DNA from: Sphingomonadales bacterium
GTDB lineage: Bacteria; Bacteroidota; Bacteroidia; UBA7662
Direction of reading: 5' to 3'
DNA: 5,036 bases
NCBI GenBank assembly: GCA_016872125.1
Contig: VHBD01000117.1
Span: forward strand, 1-5,036
The notes under the pieces are model-generated. The model did no database searches. It saw only the letters and a program-made list of their open reading frames with translations, and had not been told where the DNA came from. Positions 1-5,036 of the stretch are shown here, in pieces. Position 1 is the stretch's first letter. Each line of letters starts with the position of its first letter. A program made the translations under genes and the position numbers.

Positions 1-1
1 G

Positions 2-754
2 CGCATTGGCATGGCCGGTTTAGCAATGATCCCCCTTTGGCTTTGGCACATGAAGCGAGAGCATTGGCGCTTACTGCCATGGTTTGCGGTGGTTGGTTTG
101 GTGGGGAACGGCATTCCTGCCCTGCTATTTGCAACAGCACAAACAGGGATCGACAGCGGAGCCGCTGGGGTACTCAATGCTCTTACCCCGATGTTCACGC
201 TGGTGGTGGGCTGGGCTTTTTTTGGAAAAAGCACCCAAAAGAGCCAGTTGTTGGGTTTACTCTTGGGCCTTGTGGGTGCTGTCCTGCTCATTCTCTCCCA
301 GCATCGAATTCAAAGCGCCTCGAATCCCAACCTGGCATTGCTCCTTGTTTTGGCGACTTTTTTTTACGGCATTTCGGTGAACACGGTAGGACATCGGCTC
401 AAGGGGATAACCCCATGGCTCACCGCTTCCTTCCCTTTGGTCATCGCCTCCATTCCTGCGCTTTTGGCCCTGTGGTGTTGGGGTGATCTGGTCACGCCGA
501 TGCAACAAGAGGGGGCATGGAATGCCCTGTACCTGCTTTTTTTCCTCTCCCTGGTGAATTCGGCGTTCAGTTTGGTGGCTTTCAATTACTTGATCCAGTT
601 GGCAGGCCCCCTCTTTGCCTCCACAACCACCTACTTGATGCCGGTGGTCGCCTTGCTATGGGCTTATTGGGACGGAGAAACCTTGAATGCCTATCACCTG
701 ACCGGCTTGCTTGCCATCGTTGGGGGAATCACCTTGGTCAATAAGCGCCGCTAG
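2..754 (+). CDS. EamA/DMT-family transporter, 5' end outside window
   Basis: This is an inner-membrane permease of the drug/metabolite transporter superfamily (EamA type), whose members export or import small metabolites; the substrate cannot be told from sequence. The frame is open from base 2. The ATG at 11 is probably internal, because it lies inside a hydrophobic segment that looks like TM2, and 247 residues is about 40-50 short of the usual 290-300. Counting from that ATG, about eight further hydrophobic segments follow (roughly 22-44, 49-71, 78-96, 108-126, 135-158, 170-193, 196-218, 226-243). The first EamA repeat shows the typical GNGIPALLFATAQTGI and GVLNALTPMFTLVVG stretches. The second repeat ends with a proline-containing TM, then DGETLN and a final TM with the basic tail NKRR. 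The Glu usual after the fourth TM of the first repeat is replaced (FFGKSTQ), whereas the second repeat keeps GE. It stops at TAG 752-754, 64 bp before the next gene. Confidence 0.9.
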   Translation, partial: RIGMAGLAMIPLWLWHMKREHWRLLPWFAVVGLVGNGIPALLFATAQTGIDSGAAGVLNALTPMFTLVVGWAFFGKSTQKSQLLGLLLGLVGAVLLILSQHRIQSASNPNLALLLVLATFFYGISVNTVGHRLKGITPWLTASFPLVIASIPALLALWCWGDLVTPMQQEGAWNALYLLFFLSLVNSAFSLVAFNYLIQLAGPLFASTTTYLMPVVALLWAYWDGETLNAYHLTGLLAIVGGITLVNKRR

Positions 755-818
755 AAGAGACTCATTCTCTAATTTCATACCTAAATTCGTGGAGACAAAT
801 AAATTAATTCCTTACCTC

Positions 819-2603
819 ATGAACGTAACCAAGACTTTCCATCGCCTGCTGGTGACAGCCCTCCTTGTTTGCTCCATTTCGGCCATGTCTTCGGTGGCCA
901 TGGGCCAGGTCATCCTTTTTGTATCGCAGCCATCGTCGATTGCTGGCCCTTACACTTACGGTCCCGGAGACGCGGCCCAAGGTTGGGGCTACAGCTACGA
1001 TACAATCCAAGTACAGGCCCCGTTGGTGCGTGGTTTTTCGTCCAATGCTGGCGGGGATTCCTTGGCTTGCGACACCACGCTGATCAATGCGTCGGCGGTG
1101 GCAGGCAAAATCTGCGTCCTTTACCGAGGCTCTTGCGAGTTTGGGGTCAAGGCCTTGGCTGCCCAAAGGGCAGGTGCCGTAGGATGCATCATCATCAACC
1201 ACAGTGCAGGCGTTCTGAACATGGGCGCTGGAGGTGCGGGGGCCAATGTTCGTATTCCGGTCATGTTGGTTTCCAATTCGGACGGTGCGCTCATACGCCA
1301 AAGCATGGACAGCGGCGATTCTGTGGTGGTGTTCATGGGGGATAAGACAGGATTTTTCTTGAACGACGTAGGGATTGGTAACGGCTCGGTGATTCGCCCT
1401 ACCGAATTCAGCATCCCCAGCAGCCAGGCCTTGAATGCAGGCGAATATATTTTCAAGCTTGGGGCGGCGGTCAAGAATTTTGGCCAAAACGCGCAAAGCA
1501 ATGTTGGGCTCAACGTGAAAATTGATTTCACCAATCCTGCAGGATTGACTAACACCGTTTACAATCAAAATGCTTCCATTGCGGCCTTACCCAGCGATTC
1601 GACGGACACTCTGCGCACTACGGATTTTGACCCTTCGGCTTACGGCACAGGTAAATATAACATTGCGTACACAATTTCCATGCCCTCCGGAACGACGGAT
1701 CAATTTCCTGCGGACAATATTGTCAATCAAGGATTTGTGATTAATTCGAACATCATCTCCAAAGTTCGCTTGGACTCCCTTCGCAACATGGTGTATTCGG
1801 GCGGCGTCCGACCATCGGCGGCCACTTCCGGTTCCTACGATTTCGGGATTTGGTATTATGCCAACAAGGGATCGCGCCTCAAGGTGGATTCCATTCGTTT
1901 CTCCTTTGTGACCAATCCCGGGTTCAATCTCTTCGGAGAATCTATCATCGGTAAGGTGAGCGAATGGCAGGATTTGAATTCAGACGGCATGATTGATGCC
2001 GGTGAAATTGTGGATCTTGGTGACGGAATCTACACCTACGGGGATACGTTGGGCAGCAATTCCCAGCGCTCGGTCCAGATTACCGACATTATCAACAATA
2101 CCCCGGGGGTGGTCTTGCGTGACTCCACGGTGTACTTGTTCTCCGCCTATTATTCCGGAGCACAGACCACCGTTTTCACGAACGTGGATCCGAATGTGGA
2201 CTATACCTTGACCAGCGATATTTACCAGCAGTACATCAGCCCGGTTTACAGCGGCACATGGAACCCCAATGGTTTCGGGCCGAGCAGCGTTGCAGCCGTT
2301 TCGGCAGTGACCAGCAGCCCGTCCTCTTCGGTGCGCTCTCTCGAACAAAACACCTTGGAATTAAGGGCGTTTCCCAATCCGGTTTCAGACCGCCTGAATG
2401 TTTTGGTCAGGGCTGCCTACCGTGTTGGCAACGTGCGTTACAGCATTGTGGATCTGTCCGGCCGTTTGATAACGCAGGGCCACGAAGTTTTGGACGGTAT
2501 TGCGCCGTTGCAGATTGGCGTGGCTGGCTTGGAGCCCGGCATGTATCACCTCCAGGTGAACGACGGTCGTTTCAGCCGGACGCTACGCTTCATCAAGCAC
2601 TAA
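819..2603 (+). CDS. Secreted PA-domain protein with T9SS type-A C-terminal sorting domain
   Basis: This is an exported protein of 594 residues with no assignable enzyme activity. I chose the ATG at 819 because it directly precedes a signal peptide: basic TKTFHR, a hydrophobic stretch (about 10-23), and a likely cleavage after VAMG at residue 29. The frame stays open upstream to an ATG at 711, but that lies inside the transporter gene. Residues about 68-163 form a protease-associated (PA) domain, with GKICVLYRGSCEFGVKAL, then AGAVGCIIIN, then RIPVMLVS. The middle (about 175-480) looks beta-rich and holds an EF-hand-like loop at 385-396. A serine-rich linker (about 489-508) leads to a C-terminal domain (about 509-594) with FPNPVSDRLNV, a DLSGRL strand, LEPGMYHLQV and a basic end. 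This is the T9SS type-A sorting signal, which directs passage across the outer membrane and usually surface anchoring or release. I see no HExxH, GTSxA or other peptidase motif. There is no Shine-Dalgarno, and the leader at 797-809 is A/T-rich. All four mature cysteines lie in the PA domain. Confidence 0.9.
   Translation: MNVTKTFHRLLVTALLVCSISAMSSVAMGQVILFVSQPSSIAGPYTYGPGDAAQGWGYSYDTIQVQAPLVRGFSSNAGGDSLACDTTLINASAVAGKICVLYRGSCEFGVKALAAQRAGAVGCIIINHSAGVLNMGAGGAGANVRIPVMLVSNSDGALIRQSMDSGDSVVVFMGDKTGFFLNDVGIGNGSVIRPTEFSIPSSQALNAGEYIFKLGAAVKNFGQNAQSNVGLNVKIDFTNPAGLTNTVYNQNASIAALPSDSTDTLRTTDFDPSAYGTGKYNIAYTISMPSGTTDQFPADNIVNQGFVINSNIISKVRLDSLRNMVYSGGVRPSAATSGSYDFGIWYYANKGSRLKVDSIRFSFVTNPGFNLFGESIIGKVSEWQDLNSDGMIDAGEIVDLGDGIYTYGDTLGSNSQRSVQITDIINNTPGVVLRDSTVYLFSAYYSGAQTTVFTNVDPNVDYTLTSDIYQQYISPVYSGTWNPNGFGPSSVAAVSAVTSSPSSSVRSLEQNTLELRAFPNPVSDRLNVLVRAAYRVGNVRYSIVDLSGRLITQGHEVLDGIAPLQIGVAGLEPGMYHLQVNDGRFSRTLRFIKH
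1020..1307 (+). other. PA (protease-associated) domain within the secreted protein
   Basis: This covers residues about 68-163 of the protein starting at 819. The PA signature is visible: a strand GKICVLY, the RGSC.F..KA turn-helix, the helix ending in AGAVG, the strand CIIIN, a glycine-rich loop, and the strand IPVMLVS followed by a helix. In known families PA domains are non-catalytic lids or substrate- and protein-binding modules of peptidases and sorting receptors. Boundaries are approximate. Confidence 0.8.
2343..2600 (+). other. T9SS type-A sorting domain (C-terminal domain)
   Basis: This covers residues about 509-594 of the protein starting at 819. It opens with an EQNTLELRAFPNPVSD-type start, where the PNP motif at about 519-521 is typical, and continues with alternating strands: LNVLVRA, VRYSIVDLSGRLI, PLQIGVAGLEPGMYHLQV and SRTLRFIKH. 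In Bacteroidota this domain is read by the type IX machinery and usually removed by a PorU-type sortase. That machinery is not in this window. Confidence 0.88.
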
Positions 2604-3625
2604 GCCGGGACGCTTGTTGCGTATTGCGACCTGATTTGTTCCAAGAGGCCCCAAACTTCATCGGGCTCCATGGATTGAACCAGGCGACTGCGGATTTCCT
2701 TGATGTTTTCGAAGCCTTTGAAATAAGGAGCATAATGCCTTCTCATTTCCAGGAGGCCTAATTTGGGCCCCTTCCATTCAAGGGATCGCTCCAAGTGTTC
2801 GCTGCATGCAGCCAGGCGCTCTTCGACCGTAGGTGGTGCATGGACATCACCGCTATGCAGATAAGCTTTGATTTCTCGAAAAATCCATGGGTATCCTATC
2901 GCTGCCCTGCCGATCATGATACCATCCACTCCGTAGCGCTCGCGGTATTGCGCGGCCTTCATGGGGCTGTCAATATCCCCGTTCCCAAAAACAGGAATGT
3001 GCATGCGCGGGTTGTTTTTGACTTCCCCAATCAGGGTCCAATCCGCGGAGCCCTTGTACATCTGAACCCTGGTGCGGCCGTGCACGGCGATGGCTGCAAC
3101 GCCCACATCTTGAAGAGCTTCGGCAAGGTGAACGATATGTTTGGACTGTTCGTCCCAACCCAGACGGGTTTTGACCGTCAAGGGCATGGGGCTTCGCTTG
3201 ACAAGTTCGGCGGTAATCTGGATAAGCTTGGGTAGGTTCCGTAACATTCCTGAACCCGCATCTTTGCAAACCACATTTTTGACAGGGCAGCCAAAGTTGA
3301 GGTCAATGATATCGGGGGACACCTCCGCAACCTTGTCCACTGCGCCCAACATGGGCTCCAATTCTCCTCCAAAGATCTGTATCCCCATGGGACGCTCATG
3401 CTGGTAGATGTCCAACTTCTGTCGGCTCTTGACAGCATCTCGGACCAAGCCCTCCGAGGAAATGAATTCGGTGTACATCAAGTCGGCCCCTCCTTGTTTA
3501 CAGACGGCCCGAAATGGGGGATCGCTGACATCCTCCATTGGAGCCAGCAACAAGGGAAAGTCCCCTAAATCCAAGGAGCCAATGCGAACTCCGGTCGTGA
3601 TTGAGGGGGCTGTGGGGATCTCCAT
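2600..3625 (-). CDS. dusB: tRNA-dihydrouridine synthase (DusB type)
   Basis: This cytoplasmic flavoenzyme reduces specific uridines in the tRNA D-loop to dihydrouridine, using FMN and NADPH. It has 341 residues, a normal length for the family. It begins as a TIM barrel with LLLAPMEDVSDPPFR (26-39) at the FMN-binding edge. The active-site loop is DLNFGCPVKNV (108-118), with catalytic Cys113. FMN and tRNA contacts follow: Lys152 in VKTR, His182 in VHGRTR, GNGDI at 214-218, and the phosphate-binding GRAAIGYPWIF at 239-249, where the Tyr replaces the Asn or Arg often seen. The helical tRNA-binding C-terminal region is about 265-341, with MRRHYAPYFKG. The ATG at 3625 is the only plausible start, since the next Met is inside the conserved LAPMED; it leaves a short extra N-terminus of about 12 residues. 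A TAnnTTTG box lies just 7 nt upstream, so the message is probably nearly leaderless. Its stop overlaps that of the secreted-protein gene. The DusB subtype is inferred from overall resemblance. Confidence 0.95.
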   Translation of the reverse strand: MEIPTAPSITTGVRIGSLDLGDFPLLLAPMEDVSDPPFRAVCKQGGADLMYTEFISSEGLVRDAVKSRQKLDIYQHERPMGIQIFGGELEPMLGAVDKVAEVSPDIIDLNFGCPVKNVVCKDAGSGMLRNLPKLIQITAELVKRSPMPLTVKTRLGWDEQSKHIVHLAEALQDVGVAAIAVHGRTRVQMYKGSADWTLIGEVKNNPRMHIPVFGNGDIDSPMKAAQYRERYGVDGIMIGRAAIGYPWIFREIKAYLHSGDVHAPPTVEERLAACSEHLERSLEWKGPKLGLLEMRRHYAPYFKGFENIKEIRSRLVQSMEPDEVWGLLEQIRSQYATSVPA

Positions 3626-3632
3626 AACGACA

Positions 3633-3640
3633 CAAAGGTA
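3633..3640 (-). promoter_or_regulatory. Bacteroidota -7 box for dusB
   Basis: On the minus strand this reads TACCTTTG, a perfect match to TAnnTTTG, the Bacteroidota housekeeping -7 element. Seven nucleotides separate it from the dusB ATG, which puts transcription start within a few bases of the start codon. I see no TTG -33 element at the usual 17-23 bp upstream on this strand, so the match rests on one box. Confidence 0.6.
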
Positions 3641-3647
3641 AGAAGCC

Positions 3648-3675
3648 TTGAAGACGCCTCTTGATTTTACATTTG
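3648..3675 (+). promoter_or_regulatory. Promoter for the CPBP protease gene (TTG -33 / TAnnTTTG -7)
   Basis: TACATTTG at 3668-3675 matches TAnnTTTG perfectly. TTG at 3648-3650 lies 17 bp upstream, inside the spacing reported for Bacteroidota promoters. The box ends 7 nt before the ATG at 3683, so the mRNA probably begins within a few bases of the start codon. It stands back to back with the dusB box, 27 bp between the two -7 elements, so two polymerases could hardly occupy both at once. Confidence 0.6.
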
Positions 3676-3682
3676 GAGAAGG
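3675..3682 (+). promoter_or_regulatory. Shine-Dalgarno-like purine run before the CPBP protease start
   Basis: GGAGAAGG runs directly into the ATG at 3683, with GGAG 4 nt from the start codon. It resembles a ribosome-binding site, but Bacteroidota rarely rely on one. It shares a base with the -7 box, so a transcript from that box would lack most of it. It may be chance. Confidence 0.3.
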
Positions 3683-4645
3683 ATGACGATAAGACCCCTG
3701 TTGACCCTGGTTATGGTGTGTCTGATGACCGGATTGGTCTTCAGTTATTTGGCCATGGCCTTGCTTCCTGCTTTGTTTGATCTAAACGTGGCCGAATTGA
3801 TAGACAATACAGCAGCAGGGTACCCTGTAATCGAATCCGCTCGCACGGCAATGGCTCTTTTTCTGGCTCAGGGTTTGAGCAGTTTGGGCTTTTTTGTTTT
3901 GCCCGGTTGGTGGTTCTTCCAAAATCACAGGGAACTCTTGCAGGAAAACCACAGGGAACTCTTGCAGGCCCGTTTCGGATTTGGCGTTTCTGCATGGTTG
4001 GGAGGTATGGCCCTCACTATACTCTGCCTACCCATGGTGTACAACCTCTTTCACCTTAACCAAGGTTTACCCTATTCTAGGCTTGCAGAGGCCTACCCCG
4101 CGATCAAGAGGGTATCCCTGGATTGGCAAGCCACTGAGCAAAGTTCTCAACAGCTCTTGACGGTATTGATGAAACCGGATGGCATTCTTTACGGGCTGAT
4201 TGGCGTGGTGGTGTTGGCGTTGTTACCGGCCTTCGGCGAAGAACTAGTGTTCAGAGGGTCGCTGCAACCGCTTATACAGCAGCAGCTTCGCAATCCGCAT
4301 GCAGGGGTTTGGGTTTCGGCCCTCTTGTTCTCGGCGATACACGGGCAATGGCTTGGTTTCGTACCGCGATGTTTGCTGGGGGCGCTCTTTGGTTACCTGG
4401 TGTTATGGTCAGGGTCTGTTTGGCCGGCGATAATGGGTCATTTCTGTAACAATTTGTTATCTTTCTTGGCCTACAAGTTGAATTGGTGGGACATGCGCAA
4501 CAGCCAGGTTTTATCCGAAACCACCTTTCGATGGGAGGATAACCCATTTCCTTGGTATATCGCCTTGATTTTGATGGGATTAGCAATCGCCGGCCTCGTT
4601 CATTACCGCAAAACCTTTTCCCGGATCAACAAGGATCAAGCATGA
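3683..4645 (+). CDS. CPBP-family (CAAX/ABI) intramembrane protease
   Basis: This is an integral membrane glutamate/metal-type protease of the CPBP (Rce1/ABI-like) family, 320 residues. All family motifs are present: GEELVFRG (185-192, with EExxxR as Glu186-Glu187 and Arg191), FSAIH (216-220, FxxxH) and HFCNN (253-257, HxxxN), so it should be catalytically competent. Hydrophobic segments are at about 5-33, 53-78, 99-123, 166-184, 207-221, 226-243, 245-264 and 289-308. Between the second and third lies a charged loop with an exact-length tandem duplication (residues 80-95, QNHRELLQ then ENHRELLQ). Bacterial members process peptides or membrane proteins, but the substrate here is unknown, and prenyl-protein cleavage should not be assumed. 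The start at 3683 gives a normal N-terminal TM and lies 7 nt after a -7 box. The stop overlaps the next gene's start (ATGA, 4642-4645), suggesting an operon and coupled translation with the putative cdsA. Confidence 0.92.
   Translation: MTIRPLLTLVMVCLMTGLVFSYLAMALLPALFDLNVAELIDNTAAGYPVIESARTAMALFLAQGLSSLGFFVLPGWWFFQNHRELLQENHRELLQARFGFGVSAWLGGMALTILCLPMVYNLFHLNQGLPYSRLAEAYPAIKRVSLDWQATEQSSQQLLTVLMKPDGILYGLIGVVVLALLPAFGEELVFRGSLQPLIQQQLRNPHAGVWVSALLFSAIHGQWLGFVPRCLLGALFGYLVLWSGSVWPAIMGHFCNNLLSFLAYKLNWWDMRNSQVLSETTFRWEDNPFPWYIALILMGLAIAGLVHYRKTFSRINKDQA
3921..3968. repeat. 24-bp in-frame tandem duplication, two copies
   Basis: Copies at 3921-3944 and 3945-3968 are identical except for one base (T at 3925 versus C at 3949). 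They lie inside the CPBP protease gene and encode two consecutive eight-residue units that differ only at the first residue (QNHRELLQ, ENHRELLQ). The unit length is a multiple of three, so copy number can change without breaking the frame. The single difference is silent (AAT and AAC both encode Asn). The Gln/Glu difference comes from the base just outside the unit (C 3920 versus G 3944). Confidence 0.97.
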
Positions 4646-5036
4646 TTGCACCTCGACCTGCCCGATCCAAAGCCAGAACATGGAGTGCCTTGGGCATTGG
4701 TGTCGCCATCCTGGGGATCTGGTGGGCTGGACACTGGGCCATGCATGCTTTGATGGCCTTGGTGGCAGGGGGTGCGTGTTGGGAGATTTATTTGCGCCTT
4801 CGCTGGCCGGGCAGCTTAGGGGCATGGCAAAGCAAGGCAGGAATCGCGGGCTTAGCGGGTTTGGGAATTGTGGCGCTGTTTCCCACTATGCCTTGCGGTT
4901 GGGTCTGGGCAAGCATGGCCTTTGTGCCAGGATGGTGGGTCCTCCATGCCCAACTCATGCGCCAAGGACCTCGCCACTGGGGACGGGAAATTGCCTTGGC
5001 GATCGCATTGCTCTTTTATGCAGTGTTCCCTTTGGT
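4642..5036 (+). CDS. cdsA: Probable phosphatidate cytidylyltransferase, N-terminal part, 3' end outside window
   Basis: The frame opens at ATG 4642, four bases inside the preceding gene's stop (ATGA), and stays open for 131 codons to the window edge. The protein starts with a short basic leader (PRPARSKART) and then has about five hydrophobic segments: roughly 14-32, 34-51, 66-82, 86-103, and one from 116 onward ending in LLFYAVFPL. A basic leader, two TMs ending in a conserved Glu (WEIYLRL, Glu48), and a later TM with a Tyr...Pro pattern all fit the N-terminal half of CdsA, the inner-membrane enzyme that makes CDP-diacylglycerol from CTP and phosphatidic acid. The diagnostic CdsA signature lies near the C-terminus, beyond the window, so this call rests on topology, weak pattern match and my recollection that cdsA often sits next to CPBP proteases in Bacteroidota. 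It could be another polytopic membrane protein. Expression probably depends on the promoter at 3648-3675 and on coupled translation. Confidence 0.55.
   Translation, partial: MIAPRPARSKARTWSALGIGVAILGIWWAGHWAMHALMALVAGGACWEIYLRLRWPGSLGAWQSKAGIAGLAGLGIVALFPTMPCGWVWASMAFVPGWWVLHAQLMRQGPRHWGREIALAIALLFYAVFPL

Noticed and set aside
756..770. Small inverted repeat AGAGA-CTCAT-TCTCT after the transporter stop
   Set aside because: A five-base A/G stem with no T-run is too weak for an intrinsic terminator. The rest of 755-818 holds nothing else I can support.
782..789. TAAATTCG as a -7 box for the secreted-protein gene
   Set aside because: It has one mismatch to TAnnTTTG and no TTG 17-23 bp upstream. 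It is placed plausibly (29 nt before the ATG) but is too weak to call.
711..818. N-terminal extension of the secreted protein to the ATG at 711
   Set aside because: It would overlap the transporter gene by 44 bp and put 36 non-signal residues ahead of a good signal peptide. The ATG at 819 fits far better.
845..872. Lipoprotein signal around Cys18 of the secreted protein
   Set aside because: The residues before the Cys (LLV) lack the small residue required at -1 of a lipobox, and a normal signal peptidase I site follows at 27-30.
804..1568. A 254-codon open frame on the minus strand opposite the secreted-protein gene
   Set aside because: It has no coherent domain or membrane pattern, is rich in His and Arg as expected for an antisense shadow, and the plus strand carries a clear signal peptide and PA domain. 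The same holds for the minus-strand frames at 1121-1555 and 1980-2348.
2587..2598. GCTT-CATC-AAGC hairpin near the convergent stops
   Set aside because: A four-base stem without a T-tract on either strand is expected by chance.
4580..4825. An 81-codon minus-strand frame opposite the protease/cdsA junction
   Set aside because: It overlaps two well-supported plus-strand frames and has a low-complexity Pro/Ser composition with no recognisable features.

Overview
The window looks like ordinary chromosomal DNA from a member of the Bacteroidota with a mid-range GC content. Three signs point there. The secreted protein at 819-2603 ends in a type IX secretion (T9SS) type-A sorting domain, a hallmark of that phylum. 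The gap between the two divergent genes carries two perfect TAnnTTTG boxes, the -7 element of the Bacteroidota housekeeping sigma factor. Two of the three visible starts lack a Shine-Dalgarno sequence, as is usual there. I cannot name the genus.

Layout: (1) 2-754, plus strand, is the 3' part of an EamA/DMT-family membrane transporter that enters from the left edge. (2) 819-2603, plus strand, is a 594-residue exported protein: signal peptide, protease-associated (PA) domain, beta-rich middle with one EF-hand-like loop, and T9SS sorting domain. (3) 2600-3625, minus strand, is a tRNA-dihydrouridine synthase (dusB type), convergent with gene 2, the two stop codons overlapping in a CTAA. (4) 3626-3682 is a 57-bp divergent promoter region. 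(5) 3683-4645, plus strand, is a CPBP-type (CAAX/ABI) intramembrane protease with complete motifs and a 24-bp in-frame tandem duplication. (6) 4642-5036, plus strand, is the N-terminal part of a multi-membrane-span protein, most likely phosphatidate cytidylyltransferase (cdsA), overlapping gene 5 by ATGA and running off the right edge.

The genes do not form a single pathway. The protease and the putative cdsA are probably co-transcribed and translationally coupled, so a membrane protease is linked to phospholipid synthesis. dusB is driven from the same short intergenic region in the opposite direction. The transporter and the secreted protein are separated by 64 bp and could be separate units. 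I found no RNA gene, CRISPR array, insertion sequence, phage gene or defence system, and no convincing new system. The points most worth a second look are the mirror-image near-leaderless promoters, the recent tandem duplication in the protease, the shared tail-to-tail stop codons, and the PA-domain protein without a peptidase domain.
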